From NCBI RefSeq assembly GCF_004762045.1, contig NZ_SJOM01000007.1, positions 611,818 to 675,817 of the forward strand: 64,000 nt of DNA, written 5' to 3'. A program made the translations under genes and the position numbers. This document shows positions 51,843 through 61,341 of this stretch, in pieces. Numbering within the stretch: the stretch's first letter is position 1; each line of letters begins with the position of its first letter. Under the pieces are notes generated by a model. The model made no database searches. It was not told where the DNA came from and was given only the letters and a program-made list of their open reading frames with translations. The stretch comes from Mycobacterium sp. DL99. GTDB lineage: Bacteria > Actinomycetota > Actinomycetes > Mycobacteriales > Mycobacteriaceae.

Positions 51843-53078
51843 TCAGCGCTTCCACTGAGCGCCGCGGTAGTTCTCCCACGGGTTGTAGTCGGCGAGCAGC
51901 TCCTCCTGGGGTGGGCGCTCGGCCTCGGGTACGTGCTGGAGGTTGACCCGCACCCGGTACCAGATCGAGCTCGGGCCGCGCATCCCGTCGAGCAGGATGT
52001 CGACGGGTTCCAGACGCGCGGCCACCGCGGGATGGCGATCGCGCCACACGTCCAGTGCCGCCATGGCCCCGTCCTTGGTCTTGGTCTTGGCGATCTCGAT
52101 CAGCGGCATCGAAGAAACGCGCCTGCCGGCACCGCTTCGTCCGGCGCCTTTCGGCGCCTTCTCGGCCGGGCCGAGCTCTTTGGCGAGCGCAAGCAACGCG
52201 TCCAACCCGCCGACTGTGATGTCCATGCCCTCCCACGGGTCGCCGATCTCGGCGAACCGCTCGGGCACTGTGGCGACCGTGAACGCCTCGGGACGGCACC
52301 CGTCGACCTCGTCCCAGCGCAGCGGGGTGGATACCCGGGCATCGGGGGTGGCTCGCACGGAGTAGGCCGAGGCCACCGTGCGGTCCTTGGCGTTCTGGTT
52401 GAAGTCGACGAAGACCCGGGCGCCACGTTCCTCCTTCCACCAGCGCGCCGTCGCGAGATCGGGAACGCGCCGCTCGACCTCACGCGCCACTGTCTCGGCG
52501 GCCAGTCGCACCTTGGTGAACGGCCACCTCGGGTGGATGCGGGCATAGATGTGGAAGCCGCGCGAGCCCGACGTCTTGGGCCACGCGGTCAGACCATGAT
52601 CTTCGAGCACCGCGCGGGCGACTTGGGCGACGTCGACGATCTGCGACCAGCCGACCCCGGGCATCGGGTCCAGGTCGACCCGCAGTTCGTCGGGATGGTC
52701 GAGGTCCTCGGCCCGCACGGCATGGGGGTTCAAGTCGACGCACCCGAGATTCACCGCCCATGCCAGACCCGCCGTGTCGCGCAGCACGGCTTCCTTGGCG
52801 GATGTGCCGGACCGGTACTTGAGCTCGGCCACGTCCACATAGTCCGGCCGCTTCTCCGGTGCCCGTTTCTGGAAGATGGCCTCGGCGGCAATGCCCTTGA
52901 CGAACCGTTTGAGGATCATCGGACGTCCGTACACCCCGCGCAGCGCGCCGTCGGCCACTGATCGGTAGTAGTTGATCAAGTCCAGCTTGGTCACGTGCGC
53001 GTCAGGGAAAACCACCTTGTCAGGGTTGGTGACGGCCACCTCGAGGCCGTCGATCTCCAGCGATACTGCCCCGGCCAT
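51843..53078 (-). CDS. Stand-alone LigD-type polymerase/primase (PolD-like)
   Basis: 411 residues from an ATG; a GTG two codons upstream is possible. VTNPDKVVFPDAHVTKLDLINYYRSVADGALRGVYGRPMILKRFVKGI is the LigD polymerase-domain start, and DELRVDLDPMPGVGW carries the catalytic Asp pair; KTSGSRGFHIYARI binds the nucleotide. It makes short patches in end-joining or base-excision repair. It resembles M. tuberculosis Rv0269c (PolD2-like) in length and in its extra C-terminal region SSMPLIEIAKTKTKDGAMAALDVW. No ku or ligD is adjacent. Confidence 0.88.
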   Translation of the reverse strand: MAGAVSLEIDGLEVAVTNPDKVVFPDAHVTKLDLINYYRSVADGALRGVYGRPMILKRFVKGIAAEAIFQKRAPEKRPDYVDVAELKYRSGTSAKEAVLRDTAGLAWAVNLGCVDLNPHAVRAEDLDHPDELRVDLDPMPGVGWSQIVDVAQVARAVLEDHGLTAWPKTSGSRGFHIYARIHPRWPFTKVRLAAETVAREVERRVPDLATARWWKEERGARVFVDFNQNAKDRTVASAYSVRATPDARVSTPLRWDEVDGCRPEAFTVATVPERFAEIGDPWEGMDITVGGLDALLALAKELGPAEKAPKGAGRSGAGRRVSSMPLIEIAKTKTKDGAMAALDVWRDRHPAVAARLEPVDILLDGMRGPSSIWYRVRVNLQHVPEAERPPQEELLADYNPWENYRGAQWKR

Positions 53079-53132
53079 GACCACATGGTAGTTAAGGCCC
53101 GAAGTGCGATAGATGTCACTTATTGTGGCGAC

Positions 53133-54806
53133 ATGCCAAGTCTGTCTGATCTGCCGGCGAACCTGACTGCGAAGGCCAAGCAGTACGCGGAGCGGGGCGC
53201 GGCGGAATTGCACTACGCGCGCAAGATGTTCGAGGCGGGTGCGCTGCGGCTGGAACCGCCACAGAACATCCTGGCCATGCTGGGTGACATCCGCACCTGG
53301 GGTGAGATCGGAATGATCCCGGCGCTGAACGCGCGTCGGCATCCCAACCGGGTCGCGGTCATCGACGACGAGGGCGAATTCACGTTCGGTGAGCTCGACT
53401 CGGCGGCGCACGCGGTGGCCCACGAACTGCTCACCATGGGCGTCAGGGGCGGTGACGGGGTGGGGATACTGGCCCGCAACCACCGCTGGTTCCTGGTCGC
53501 GCTGTACGGTGCGGCCCGGGTGGGAGCCCGGATCATCCTGCTCAACTCCGAGTTCTCGGGGCCGCAGATCAAGGAGGTCTCCGAGCGCGAGGGCGCCAAG
53601 GTGATCATCTACGACGACGAATACACCGCCGCGGTGGCCCACGCCGAACCGGAACTGGGCAGATTACGGGCGCTGGGCGTCAACCCGGATTCGGACAAGC
53701 CGTCCGGCAGCACCGATGAGACGCTGGCCGACGTCATCGCGCGCGGCAATGGGCGTCCGGCACCGAAGGCCAGTAAGCATCCCGCGATCATCATCCTGAC
53801 CAGCGGCACCACCGGAACGCCCAAGGGCGCCAACCGTGCCGCCCCGCCGTCGCTGGCCCCGATCGGGGGAGTGTTGTCGCACGTCCCGTTCCGGGGCGGC
53901 GAGGTGACCGCGCTTCCCGCGCCGATGTTCCATGCGCTCGGGTTCCTGCACGCCACCCTCGCGATGATGCTGGGCACGACCCTGGTGCTGCGTCGCCGGT
54001 TCAAGCCCGCCACGGTGTTCGAAGATGTTGAGAAACATCAGGTCACCGCCATGGTGGTGGTGCCGGTCATGCTCTCGCGGATGCTCGACTACCTCGAGCA
54101 GGTGACGCCCAAGCCCAATCTGTCCTCGCTGCGGATCGTCTTCGTCTCCGGATCCCAGCTGGGTGCCGAGCTGGCCTCCCGCGCCCTCAAGGAGCTCGGG
54201 CCGGTCATCTACAACCTCTACGGCTCGACCGAGATCGCCTTCGCGAGCATCGCCCGGCCCAAGGATCTGTCGATCAACCCGGCCACGGTCGGGCCGGTGG
54301 TCAAGGGCATCACCGTCAAGATCATCGACGACAACGGCAACGAGCTTCCCCCGGGGCAGGTGGGCCGCATCTTCGTGCGAAACACGTTCCCGTTCAAGGG
54401 TTATACGGGTGGCGGGGGCAAGGAGATCATCGACGGCATGCTGTCCTCCGGCGATGTCGGATACTTCGACGAGCACGGTCTCCTCTATGTCAGCGGCCGC
54501 GATGACGAGATGATCGTGTCCGGCGGGGAGAACGTGTTCCCGGCCGAGGTGGAGGATCTGATCAGCGGCCATCCCGATGTCATCGAGGCGACGGCACTCG
54601 GGGTCGAGGACAAGGAATGGGGTGCCCGGCTCAAGGCCTTCGTGGTGAAGGCCGAGGGCGCCAGCCTCGACGAGGACGCGATCAAGACCTACGTCAAAGA
54701 ACATCTGGCCCGCTACAAAGTGCCACGTGAGGTGGTCTTCCTCGACGAATTGCCCCGCAACCCGACCGGCAAGATCCTCAAGCGCGAACTCCGCAACCTG
54801 GAATAG
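53133..54806 (+). CDS. Long-chain fatty-acyl-CoA/AMP synthetase (FadD type)
   Basis: 557 residues from an ATG. The ATP motif TSGTTGTPKGANR, YGSTEIAFASIA, SGRDDEMIVSGGENVFPAEVE and the C-terminal lysine motif NPTGKILKREL are all intact. It activates fatty acids through an acyl-adenylate, probably to acyl-CoA. It resembles FadD12 as remembered. It is divergent from the LigD-like gene over 54 bases and is followed by an SDR gene 29 bases later, so the two may be an operon. Confidence 0.92.
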   Translation: MPSLSDLPANLTAKAKQYAERGAAELHYARKMFEAGALRLEPPQNILAMLGDIRTWGEIGMIPALNARRHPNRVAVIDDEGEFTFGELDSAAHAVAHELLTMGVRGGDGVGILARNHRWFLVALYGAARVGARIILLNSEFSGPQIKEVSEREGAKVIIYDDEYTAAVAHAEPELGRLRALGVNPDSDKPSGSTDETLADVIARGNGRPAPKASKHPAIIILTSGTTGTPKGANRAAPPSLAPIGGVLSHVPFRGGEVTALPAPMFHALGFLHATLAMMLGTTLVLRRRFKPATVFEDVEKHQVTAMVVVPVMLSRMLDYLEQVTPKPNLSSLRIVFVSGSQLGAELASRALKELGPVIYNLYGSTEIAFASIARPKDLSINPATVGPVVKGITVKIIDDNGNELPPGQVGRIFVRNTFPFKGYTGGGGKEIIDGMLSSGDVGYFDEHGLLYVSGRDDEMIVSGGENVFPAEVEDLISGHPDVIEATALGVEDKEWGARLKAFVVKAEGASLDEDAIKTYVKEHLARYKVPREVVFLDELPRNPTGKILKRELRNLE

Positions 54807-54835
54807 TTCGCTCCGATCGGTGGTAGTACAGCCTT

Positions 54836-55618
54836 GTGAACATCGAACTGACCGGAAAGACCGCACTCGTCACGGGTTCGACCCAGGGCATCGGGTTGGC
54901 CATCGCCGAGCAACTGGCGCGCAGCGGTGCCCGTGTCGCCGTCAACGGTCGCACGCCGGCCCGGGTCGATGAAGCCGTCGCGAAGCTGGGCGAGTTCGAC
55001 GTCCTTGGTGTCGCCGCCGATGTCTCCACCGAGGAGGGAACAGCGGACCTGCTACGTGAGTTGCCCGAGGTCGACATCCTGGTGAACAACCTCGGCATCT
55101 TCGGTGCCGTACCGCCGCTGGAGATCACCGATGAGCAGTGGCGCACTTACTTCGACGTGAATGTCCTTGCCGCAGTCCGACTTATCCGCAGCTACCTGCC
55201 CGGGATGACCGAGCGGGGCTGGGGCCGGGCCATCCAGATCGCCAGTGACTCCGCCATTGTCACGCCGGCCGAGATGATCCACTACGGCGTCTCCAAGACA
55301 GCGCTGCTAGCGGTGTCGCGCGGTTTCGCCAAGGAGGCCGCCGGCTCCGGCGTGACCGTGAACTCGGTGATCGCCGGGCCGACCCACACCGCGGGCGTCG
55401 AAGACTTCGTCTACCAACTGGTCGACAAATCGCTGCCGTGGGATGAAGCGCAACGCGAATTCATGATCAAGCACCGGCCGCAGTCGTTGATCCAGCGCCT
55501 GATCGAGCCTGAGGAGATCGCAAACATGGTGGCCTACTTGGCGTCTCCGTTGGCCTCGGCAACCACAGGTGGAGCGCTGCGGGTCGACGGCGGGTACGTC
55601 GACTCGATCCTGCCCTAA
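54836..55618 (+). CDS. Short-chain dehydrogenase/reductase
   Basis: 260 residues from a GTG. Cofactor motif TGSTQGIG, NNLG in place of NNAG, the catalytic Ser of IQIASDSA and Tyr-x-x-x-Lys in YGVSKTALL are present, and the C-terminal YLASPLASATTGGALRVDGGYVDS is typical. The alcohol or ketone substrate is unknown. It lies between fadD and a second SDR gene (48 bases apart), all on the same strand. Confidence 0.9.
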   Translation: MNIELTGKTALVTGSTQGIGLAIAEQLARSGARVAVNGRTPARVDEAVAKLGEFDVLGVAADVSTEEGTADLLRELPEVDILVNNLGIFGAVPPLEITDEQWRTYFDVNVLAAVRLIRSYLPGMTERGWGRAIQIASDSAIVTPAEMIHYGVSKTALLAVSRGFAKEAAGSGVTVNSVIAGPTHTAGVEDFVYQLVDKSLPWDEAQREFMIKHRPQSLIQRLIEPEEIANMVAYLASPLASATTGGALRVDGGYVDSILP

Positions 55619-55665
55619 ATCCACAACCCCCGGCGGGTCCGCGAGTTCGAACGTATTCTGCGGCC

Positions 55666-56523
55666 ATGGGTGCGAGTCCGTCGGGCAAGGTCGCCGTCAT
55701 CACCGGTGGTGCGTCCGGTATCGGTGCGGCGCTGGCAGCCAGACTGGCAGGCGAAGGCGCCGAAGTCTGGATAGCCGACCGGCAGATCGATGCCGCACAG
55801 GACCTTGCCCGCCGCCTCGGTGCGAGCGGCGGCACAGCACACGCGATCGAACTCGACGTGCGTGATCCTGCATCGTTCGAGCGGGTGGCCGCCGAGATCG
55901 TGGAGCAGTCGGGGCGCATCGACTACCTGTTCAACAATGCGGGTATCGGGGTCGCCGGCGAGGTCGATTCGTACACGCTCGATGACTGGAACGACGTCTT
56001 CGATGTGAACCTGCGCGGTGTCGTGCACGGCATCCAGGCGGTGTATCCGATCATGATCCGGCAGCGCAGCGGTCACATCGTGAACACCGCGTCGATGGCG
56101 GGGCTCATGACCGGCGCGGGCACGGCGAGCTATTCGGCCACCAAACACGCCGTCGTGGCCATCTCGCGGACCTTGAGAGTCGAAGCCGAGCGACACAACG
56201 TGCTGGTCTCGGCGCTCTGCCCGGGGGTGGTGCGGACCCCGATCCTCACCGGCGGCAAGTACGGGCGACTCAACGCCCTGGGTATCAGTGACGAAGAGTT
56301 CGTCAAGAAGTTCTGGGAACCGTTGCGGCCCATGGCCCCTGCGGCATTTGCCGAGCGGGTGGTGCGTGCGGTGATGCGTGGTGACGCGATGATCATCGTT
56401 CCTGCGTGGTGGAAGATGCTCTGGTACCTGGAGCGGCTATCGCCCCGGTTGTCATTGCGCTTGGCGAAGGTGGCGCTCAATCGCAGCCGCGCCGTGAAAG
56501 CCGCCGGCATCGCAGGGTCCTAG
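55666..56523 (+). CDS. Short-chain dehydrogenase/reductase
   Basis: 285 residues from an ATG. GGASGIGAALAARLAGEGAEVWIADR and NNAGIG are the NAD(P)-binding elements, with Ser in NTASMAG and YSATKHA as catalytic Tyr and Lys. A longer C-terminal tail (WWKMLWYLERLSPRLSLRLAK) resembles membrane-associated SDRs that act on lipids. It ends four bases into the convergent membrane-protein gene. The substrate is unknown. Confidence 0.9.
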   Translation: MGASPSGKVAVITGGASGIGAALAARLAGEGAEVWIADRQIDAAQDLARRLGASGGTAHAIELDVRDPASFERVAAEIVEQSGRIDYLFNNAGIGVAGEVDSYTLDDWNDVFDVNLRGVVHGIQAVYPIMIRQRSGHIVNTASMAGLMTGAGTASYSATKHAVVAISRTLRVEAERHNVLVSALCPGVVRTPILTGGKYGRLNALGISDEEFVKKFWEPLRPMAPAAFAERVVRAVMRGDAMIIVPAWWKMLWYLERLSPRLSLRLAKVALNRSRAVKAAGIAGS

Positions 56524-56831
56524 TCGAGCATCGCTGAGCCCGGCACGGCCAGGCACATCAGCGACAACGCCAGCAGGAACCAGCCTGCGCCCTGCCAGAT
56601 CGGCCAGGTGCCCTCGGCTTTCCATACCTGGTAGGTACGGACGAATGCGCCGACGCCGCCGACGAAGAGAATCGTCGGGACCAGCGACGCCGAGAGGGTG
56701 GAATGGTCAAAGGCGTAGAACGTCAGGGCGACCCCGGCGACAGCGACCACGGCCAGCACGTAACCCACCGCGGATCGGAACATCTCCGGATCGTGCCAAC
56801 GCTTTTCGACGTCGTCCTCGTCGCTGCCCAT
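56520..56831 (-). CDS. Small membrane protein
   Basis: 103 residues from the ATG at 56831; a GTG at 56840 is possible. A charged N-terminus (GSDEDDVEKRWHDPEMF) precedes three hydrophobic segments (AVGYVLAVVAVAGVALTFYAF, LVPTILFVGGVGAFV, WQGAGWFLLALSLMCLAV). A WPIWQG motif lies between the second and third. I do not recognise a named family. Its upstream neighbour is a secreted protein on the same strand, 17 bases away, probably in one operon. Confidence 0.7.
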   Translation of the reverse strand: MGSDEDDVEKRWHDPEMFRSAVGYVLAVVAVAGVALTFYAFDHSTLSASLVPTILFVGGVGAFVRTYQVWKAEGTWPIWQGAGWFLLALSLMCLAVPGSAMLD

Positions 56832-56848
56832 GAGGTCCACTCAGATCG

Positions 56849-57136
56849 TCACGGCGGCCCGTTGACGTACCAGGCCAGGCATCCCGGCTTGCCCCGGCAC
56901 GCGATGATGGCGCCGGCGTCGGGAGCGGACCCGCGCACCCGGGGTGGCCTGGGTTGCAGGTTGCAGTTCACCACGTACGGGTTCCACGGGATGACGCCGT
57001 TCACGCATGGGTCGGCCTGGATTTCGACGGGCCCCGCGGAGAGTTGGCCCGACACGGCGGTCGGCGCGATGACGACCGACAGCGCAGCTGCGCCCAGCAG
57101 TACCGGGCGCAGAATGCGTAGTCGTGACGTGCTCAT
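56849..57136 (-). CDS. Small secreted protein with four cysteines
   Basis: 95 residues. A signal peptide is visible (LRPVLLGAAALSVVIAPTAVSGQLSAGP), and the mature part holds ADPCVNGVIPWNPYVVNCNLQPRPPRVRGSAPDAGAIIACRGKPGCLAWYVNGPP with four cysteines that could make two disulfides. The Gly- and Pro-rich end suggests a secreted or envelope protein. It is probably co-transcribed with the small membrane protein. The function is unknown. Confidence 0.75.
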   Translation of the reverse strand: MSTSRLRILRPVLLGAAALSVVIAPTAVSGQLSAGPVEIQADPCVNGVIPWNPYVVNCNLQPRPPRVRGSAPDAGAIIACRGKPGCLAWYVNGPP

Positions 57137-57245
57137 CGTTGAGAGTCAACCGTTTCTGCTAGCTGCCTATTTCGACGGTAGCACCAGCGGTGGCGCACGG
57201 GCAGGTCAGTGCGCCGCCCGTTTTCCGGGGCGGACTGCGATGCGC

Positions 57246-58367
57246 CTAGGACCAGGCGGCCCAGTCGGCTTTCCGGATCATGCAGTGCACCCCCTTGACC
57301 GCGTCCACCACCTGGCTCACCTCGAAGTCGCCGGCAGCTGAGAGGTACGCGAAGGCGACATCACGCGGGACGTTGAGCCGAGTGTTGAGGAACGTGACGG
57401 CATTTCGGACCGCGATGCGCATCGCCTCGTCGAGGTCGGCGTCCATGCCGGTCGGGATCCAGTGCGTCGCGGTTTCCACCACCGGGTTTGCGACGGCCCC
57501 TATCGCTGCGCGGGCGTCATCGGACTTCAGAACTGTCAATCGCATGGTGGCCCGGAGAGGTGCCTCGAGTGCCGTCAGCGCGACCTCGCCATTTCCCTGT
57601 GCGAAATGCGGGTCACCCGTGAAAAACCCGGCCCCGTCGACCTGCACGGGCAGATACAGGGTCGAACCCGCCACAACATGCTTGATGTCGATGTTGCCGC
57701 CGTGGTCCCCGGGAGGTACCGATGGCACCGGGTCCTCGGTTGCCCGCGCGACGCCCATGATGCCGAGGAACGGGTTGATCGGGAATCGCACGGTGCGGCC
57801 GGTGCCGCTGCCCGCGGACAGCATGCCGTAACGCTTCCCATGGTGCTTCTCGACCCAACTGAAGTGACTGATGGTGCCCATCGAGACGATCTGGTCGACC
57901 GCACGCACCGGCTCGGAGTCGGGAAACTCGGGGAACTCGCCGGCAAGCGCGCCGTAGCCGTGCCGACTGCTGATGAAGCCGTAGGGAACCCGCATCGCGA
58001 GGTCGAGAATCTCGACCTTGAGTACGTCGCCGGGGCGCGCCTCGGCCACATGGATCGGCCCCGTGACGATGTGCGGCCCACAGGTGTCGTCATGAGCGAG
58101 GGGACTCGCCGCGATGTCGATGACGTCCTTGAGGACGTTTTGGATGCCGAACTGCGCGAAGTACGAAACGGGGTCTCGCCCTTGGTCTTCGAGGATTCCC
58201 TCATGGCTCACGGTGTCGATCGTCACCGTCTCGCCGGACGTCACCGAGAGCACGGCCTTTGTCCTCGCGTTGGGAAGCCATCCCCAGAGCACGTCGTCGG
58301 GGTGTGATTGCAGGTAGTGCTCGCCACCGATGTGGCCTTCGCCTGGATGAAGGGTCGGGAAGATCAT
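57246..58367 (-). CDS. Acetamidase/formamidase family protein
   Basis: 373 residues from an ATG with GGAGG four bases upstream. HPDDVLWGWLPNARTKAVLSVTSGETVTIDTVSHEGIL, GPIHVAEARPGDVLKVEILD and GRTVRFPINPFLGIMGVA match the formamidase/acetamidase fold, and HVVAGSTLYLPVQVDGAGFFTGDPHFAQGNGEV is its conserved core. It hydrolyses small amides to a carboxylate and ammonia. Its ATG overlaps the RidA stop, so it ends the amide operon. Whether it prefers formamide or acetamide cannot be read. Confidence 0.92.
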   Translation of the reverse strand: MIFPTLHPGEGHIGGEHYLQSHPDDVLWGWLPNARTKAVLSVTSGETVTIDTVSHEGILEDQGRDPVSYFAQFGIQNVLKDVIDIAASPLAHDDTCGPHIVTGPIHVAEARPGDVLKVEILDLAMRVPYGFISSRHGYGALAGEFPEFPDSEPVRAVDQIVSMGTISHFSWVEKHHGKRYGMLSAGSGTGRTVRFPINPFLGIMGVARATEDPVPSVPPGDHGGNIDIKHVVAGSTLYLPVQVDGAGFFTGDPHFAQGNGEVALTALEAPLRATMRLTVLKSDDARAAIGAVANPVVETATHWIPTGMDADLDEAMRIAVRNAVTFLNTRLNVPRDVAFAYLSAAGDFEVSQVVDAVKGVHCMIRKADWAAWS

Positions 58368-58801
58368 GGTGCCTCCGTGGGTGCCGGTGTGGGGTTGGAC
58401 TGCGGCCGGGAAAGCCCGACGATGAGATCGATCTCGACGGCCGCTTCCACCGCAAGGCCGGTGACCCCGACGCAGGTACGGCTGGGCAGGGGGCCGGCGA
58501 ACCACTTGACGTATTCGGCGTTGAACACGTCGAAGTTGTCGAAGTCGGTGAGGTAGACGCGCACCATCAGGGCGTCGTCGAGCGTGGCGTCGAACTGGGC
58601 GAGTACTGCCGAAAGATTCGCCATGACTTGATTCGCCTGCTCGGCCACGTCGCCGGCGATGAGTCGGCCGGTCCTGGGATCGGTGGGCATCTGGCCGGTC
58701 ACGTACAGGGTGTCTCCCCAACGTGTTGCGTGGGCGAACGGACCGACCTGCGGCGGAATGCCTTCGACGGCAGCGAAACTGAAGGACTGTTTCGCGATCA
58801 T
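58364..58801 (-). CDS. RidA-family imine/enamine deaminase
   Basis: 145 residues. ATRWGDTLYVTGQMPTDPRTGRLIAGDVAEQANQVMANLSAVLAQFDATLDDALMVRVYLTDFDNFDVFNAEY is a RidA/YjgF trimer sequence; the catalytic Arg of LPSRTCVGVTGLAVEAAVEIDLIVGL is present. RidA proteins hydrolyse reactive enamines and imines from amino-acid breakdown. Four-base overlaps link it to the ABC transporter on one side and the amidase on the other. Confidence 0.92.
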   Translation of the reverse strand: MIAKQSFSFAAVEGIPPQVGPFAHATRWGDTLYVTGQMPTDPRTGRLIAGDVAEQANQVMANLSAVLAQFDATLDDALMVRVYLTDFDNFDVFNAEYVKWFAGPLPSRTCVGVTGLAVEAAVEIDLIVGLSRPQSNPTPAPTEAP

Positions 58802-60330
58802 GCGTTGGCCAGCTGCATCGCGTTGACGAAGCGGGCCGTGACCGGGTTCTGCGGCCGGGTGATCACCTGCTCGGCGCTGCCCTCTTCTACGACGACTCCG
58901 CCCGCCATGAACACGACCCGGTCGGCGACCTCAAGAGCGAACCGCAACTGGTGCGTCGCGATGATCATCGTGAGGCCGTGGTGGTGGGCCAGGCCGCGTA
59001 TGACGCCGAGGACCTCCGCGACAAGTTCGGGGTCGAGCGCACTTGTCGGTTCATCGAGTAGCAGGACCCTGGGACGGGCGGCCAGGGCCCGCGCGATCCC
59101 GACCCGCTGTTGCTGCCCGCCGGACAGCCGGTGCGGGAGAACATCGGCTTTGTCCGCCAGGCCTACCTGCGACAGCAGTAGGGCAGCACGCTCGGCAGCC
59201 TCCTCCTTGCTCAGTCCCTGGATCCAGCGCAGCGGCGCCGCGATGTTCTCCTTCACCGTCATGTGTTTGAACAGATTGAATTGCTGAAAGACCATGCCGA
59301 TACCGGCGGCGATCCTGGCGCGGGCGATCTGTCCCTCGGGAAGCGGCGTACCGGACTGGCTGTAGCCGAGGGTCTGCCCGGCGACGCGAATCGTTCCGGT
59401 GTCGACCGATTCGAGATGGTTGATCGTGCGCAGCAGGGTGCTCTTCCCGGATCCACTCGGCCCGAGCAGCGCGATGACTTCGCCCTGCCGCACCGACATG
59501 CCGATGCCGTTGAGCACGTGGTTATCGCCATAGGCTTTGTTGAGGTCACGGATTTCGAGGATGGTGTTGCCGAGTTCCTGACGCACGGCGGAAGGCGTGG
59601 CCGCGACCTCGGGGTTCGTCGGCGGAGCCGGTGTGCTCGCCCGGCGCCGGATCCCCAGCCGGGACAGCAGGGACCGGTGATCGCGGTCGAGGTTGAGTGC
59701 GTCCTCGAGAATCAGCTGGATGACGCTGAGCACGGCGGTGAGGGTGAGGTACATGACGGCTGTGGCGAAATAGATCGAGAAATAGTCGAAGGTCGCCGAG
59801 GCGAGCTGTTGGGTGCGCAGGGTGAGCTCGGGTACCGCGATAACCGACGCCAGCGCACTGTTTTTCATGGTGGAGACGAACTCGTTGCCCAGGGCGGGGA
59901 CCATCGATCGGAATGCCTGAGGGGCGATCACGCGTCGCATGAGCTTGCGGGGTTCGAGGCCGAGAGCTCGACCGGCGAGTGACTGTCCCGGGTCCACGCC
60001 CTTGATTCCCGAGCGCAGGATCTCGGAAATGAACACCGCTTCGTTCATCGCGAGGGCGACCGAGCCGGCGACCACGGGCGGCAGGGTGATTCCGATGTGG
60101 GGGAGCGCGGTGAAGACGAAGACCAGCTGCAGGATCAGCGGCGTGCCACGGTAGATGACGACGTAGGTACGGCCGATCGCGGTGAGCGCGCGAGATCTTG
60201 TAAGTTGCAGTGCGGCAAGGAGAGCGCCGAGCACGATACCGCCGCCAAAGCCGTACAGCGTGAGCTGGAGGGTGAACAGCATGCCGTCGAGCAGCCACGG
60301 CAGCGTCAGATAGTGCAGGAATTTGTCCAT
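58798..60330 (-). CDS. Fused ABC permease and ATP-binding protein for polar amino acids
   Basis: 510 residues. The first ~225 form a HisM-type permease (WLLDGMLFTLQLTLYGFGGGIVLGALLAALQ, EAVFISEILRSGIKGVDPGQSLAGRALGLEP, the EAA motif). A linker rich in Pro and Ala (about 225-255) joins a HisP/GlnQ-type ATPase with Walker A GPSGSGKST (Lys296), signature LSGGQQQR and Walker B LLLDEPTSALD. In most bacteria these are separate genes. It would work as a homodimer with the binding lipoprotein encoded 56 bases upstream. The likely substrate is a polar amino acid or amide. Confidence 0.92.
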   Translation of the reverse strand: MDKFLHYLTLPWLLDGMLFTLQLTLYGFGGGIVLGALLAALQLTRSRALTAIGRTYVVIYRGTPLILQLVFVFTALPHIGITLPPVVAGSVALAMNEAVFISEILRSGIKGVDPGQSLAGRALGLEPRKLMRRVIAPQAFRSMVPALGNEFVSTMKNSALASVIAVPELTLRTQQLASATFDYFSIYFATAVMYLTLTAVLSVIQLILEDALNLDRDHRSLLSRLGIRRRASTPAPPTNPEVAATPSAVRQELGNTILEIRDLNKAYGDNHVLNGIGMSVRQGEVIALLGPSGSGKSTLLRTINHLESVDTGTIRVAGQTLGYSQSGTPLPEGQIARARIAAGIGMVFQQFNLFKHMTVKENIAAPLRWIQGLSKEEAAERAALLLSQVGLADKADVLPHRLSGGQQQRVGIARALAARPRVLLLDEPTSALDPELVAEVLGVIRGLAHHHGLTMIIATHQLRFALEVADRVVFMAGGVVVEEGSAEQVITRPQNPVTARFVNAMQLANA

Positions 60331-60386
60331 GAGTTCACCTCACTTCTGTCATATACGTTGGGTCGCTTTGATGTTGAGCGGCGACA

Positions 60387-61298
60387 TCAGCCGACGCTGA
60401 GGATCGTCGGTTCGGCGACCGCGTTCTCCGTCAGCTTCCATTTGGCGGCAAGCTTGTCCTGCAGCCCGCTCGACTGCACCTCGGTGAGCGCGGCCTGGAT
60501 GGCGTCGCGGAACTCGTGCTTGCCCTGCGGCACCCCGATACCGATCGTGTAGTCGAGCATGACGGTCTCGGCGGAGTCGAGCTTGTCCGGATGGGCCGCA
60601 ACGAATCCGTTGACCGTGTTGACGTCATTCATGTACGCATCTGCGCGGCCGGCGAGCACCGCTTGTGTGCAGTCGGCGCTCGAGTCGAACAGGCTGACGG
60701 TCGGCGCCTTGAGGCCGGCCGCAGCGCATTCGGGCCCGACAGCCTCGACGAGTGGCACTTCGACGTATCCTTTGTTGAGCCCGACTGTGAGCCCGCAGAG
60801 CGAGTTGTCGATCCCGGTGATCTTCTTCGGGTTGCCCTTTGCCACCAGGATTCCGTCGAATACCTTTGAGTAGCTGATGAAGTCGACGCCGCCGGCAGCG
60901 CGCTCCTTCGTCGCGTAGAGGTTGGAGAGGATCCAGTCGGCCTGGCCACTGGCGACGGTCGGGATGAGTTCGGAGAACCCGACGGGGATGTAGTCGTTGT
61001 CGAAGCCCAGGCAGGCGCCAAGCGCGTTTCCGAGATCGATATCGAAACCGTGGTATTCACTGGGGTTTTCCGGATTTACCGTCTCATACCCGGGCGTGTA
61101 GGGGTTGATCGCATTGGTGAGGGTCTTGCCGTTGAGGTCCGGATTCTTGGCCCGCAGGTCGGTGCATGAGGCAGATGAGGCCAGATCGCCGTATTCACCG
61201 GTTTTTTCGGTGGTTGCCGCTTCGGTCGAGGAGGAACAACCGGCGAGTGCGATACCGACGGCCACGGCGAGAAGTGCAGTGCAACGCGAGCGATTCAT
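60387..61298 (-). CDS. Solute-binding lipoprotein of an amino-acid ABC transporter
   Basis: 303 residues with a lipoprotein signal (LAVAVGIALAGCSS, acylated Cys21). The SBP_bac_3 fold is seen in YHGFDIDLGNALGACLGFDNDYIPVGFSELIPTVASGQADWILSNLYATKERA and the C-terminal lobe PLVEAVGPECAAAGLKAPTVSLFDSSADCTQAVLAGRADAYMNDV. It is the external receptor of the fused transporter downstream. Four cysteines in the mature part may form disulfides. It is divergent from the FadR-type regulator. Confidence 0.92.
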   Translation of the reverse strand: MNRSRCTALLAVAVGIALAGCSSSTEAATTEKTGEYGDLASSASCTDLRAKNPDLNGKTLTNAINPYTPGYETVNPENPSEYHGFDIDLGNALGACLGFDNDYIPVGFSELIPTVASGQADWILSNLYATKERAAGGVDFISYSKVFDGILVAKGNPKKITGIDNSLCGLTVGLNKGYVEVPLVEAVGPECAAAGLKAPTVSLFDSSADCTQAVLAGRADAYMNDVNTVNGFVAAHPDKLDSAETVMLDYTIGIGVPQGKHEFRDAIQAALTEVQSSGLQDKLAAKWKLTENAVAEPTILSVG

Positions 61299-61341
61299 GG
61301 CAGGTCCTATTCACTGACGCGGAAGGGGAGCGGGGCGGTCA

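Noticed and set aside
52995..53132. Extended start for the FadD gene
   Set aside because: The extra residues overlap the LigD-like gene on the other strand and do not match the family; the ATG at 53133 gives the usual N-terminus.
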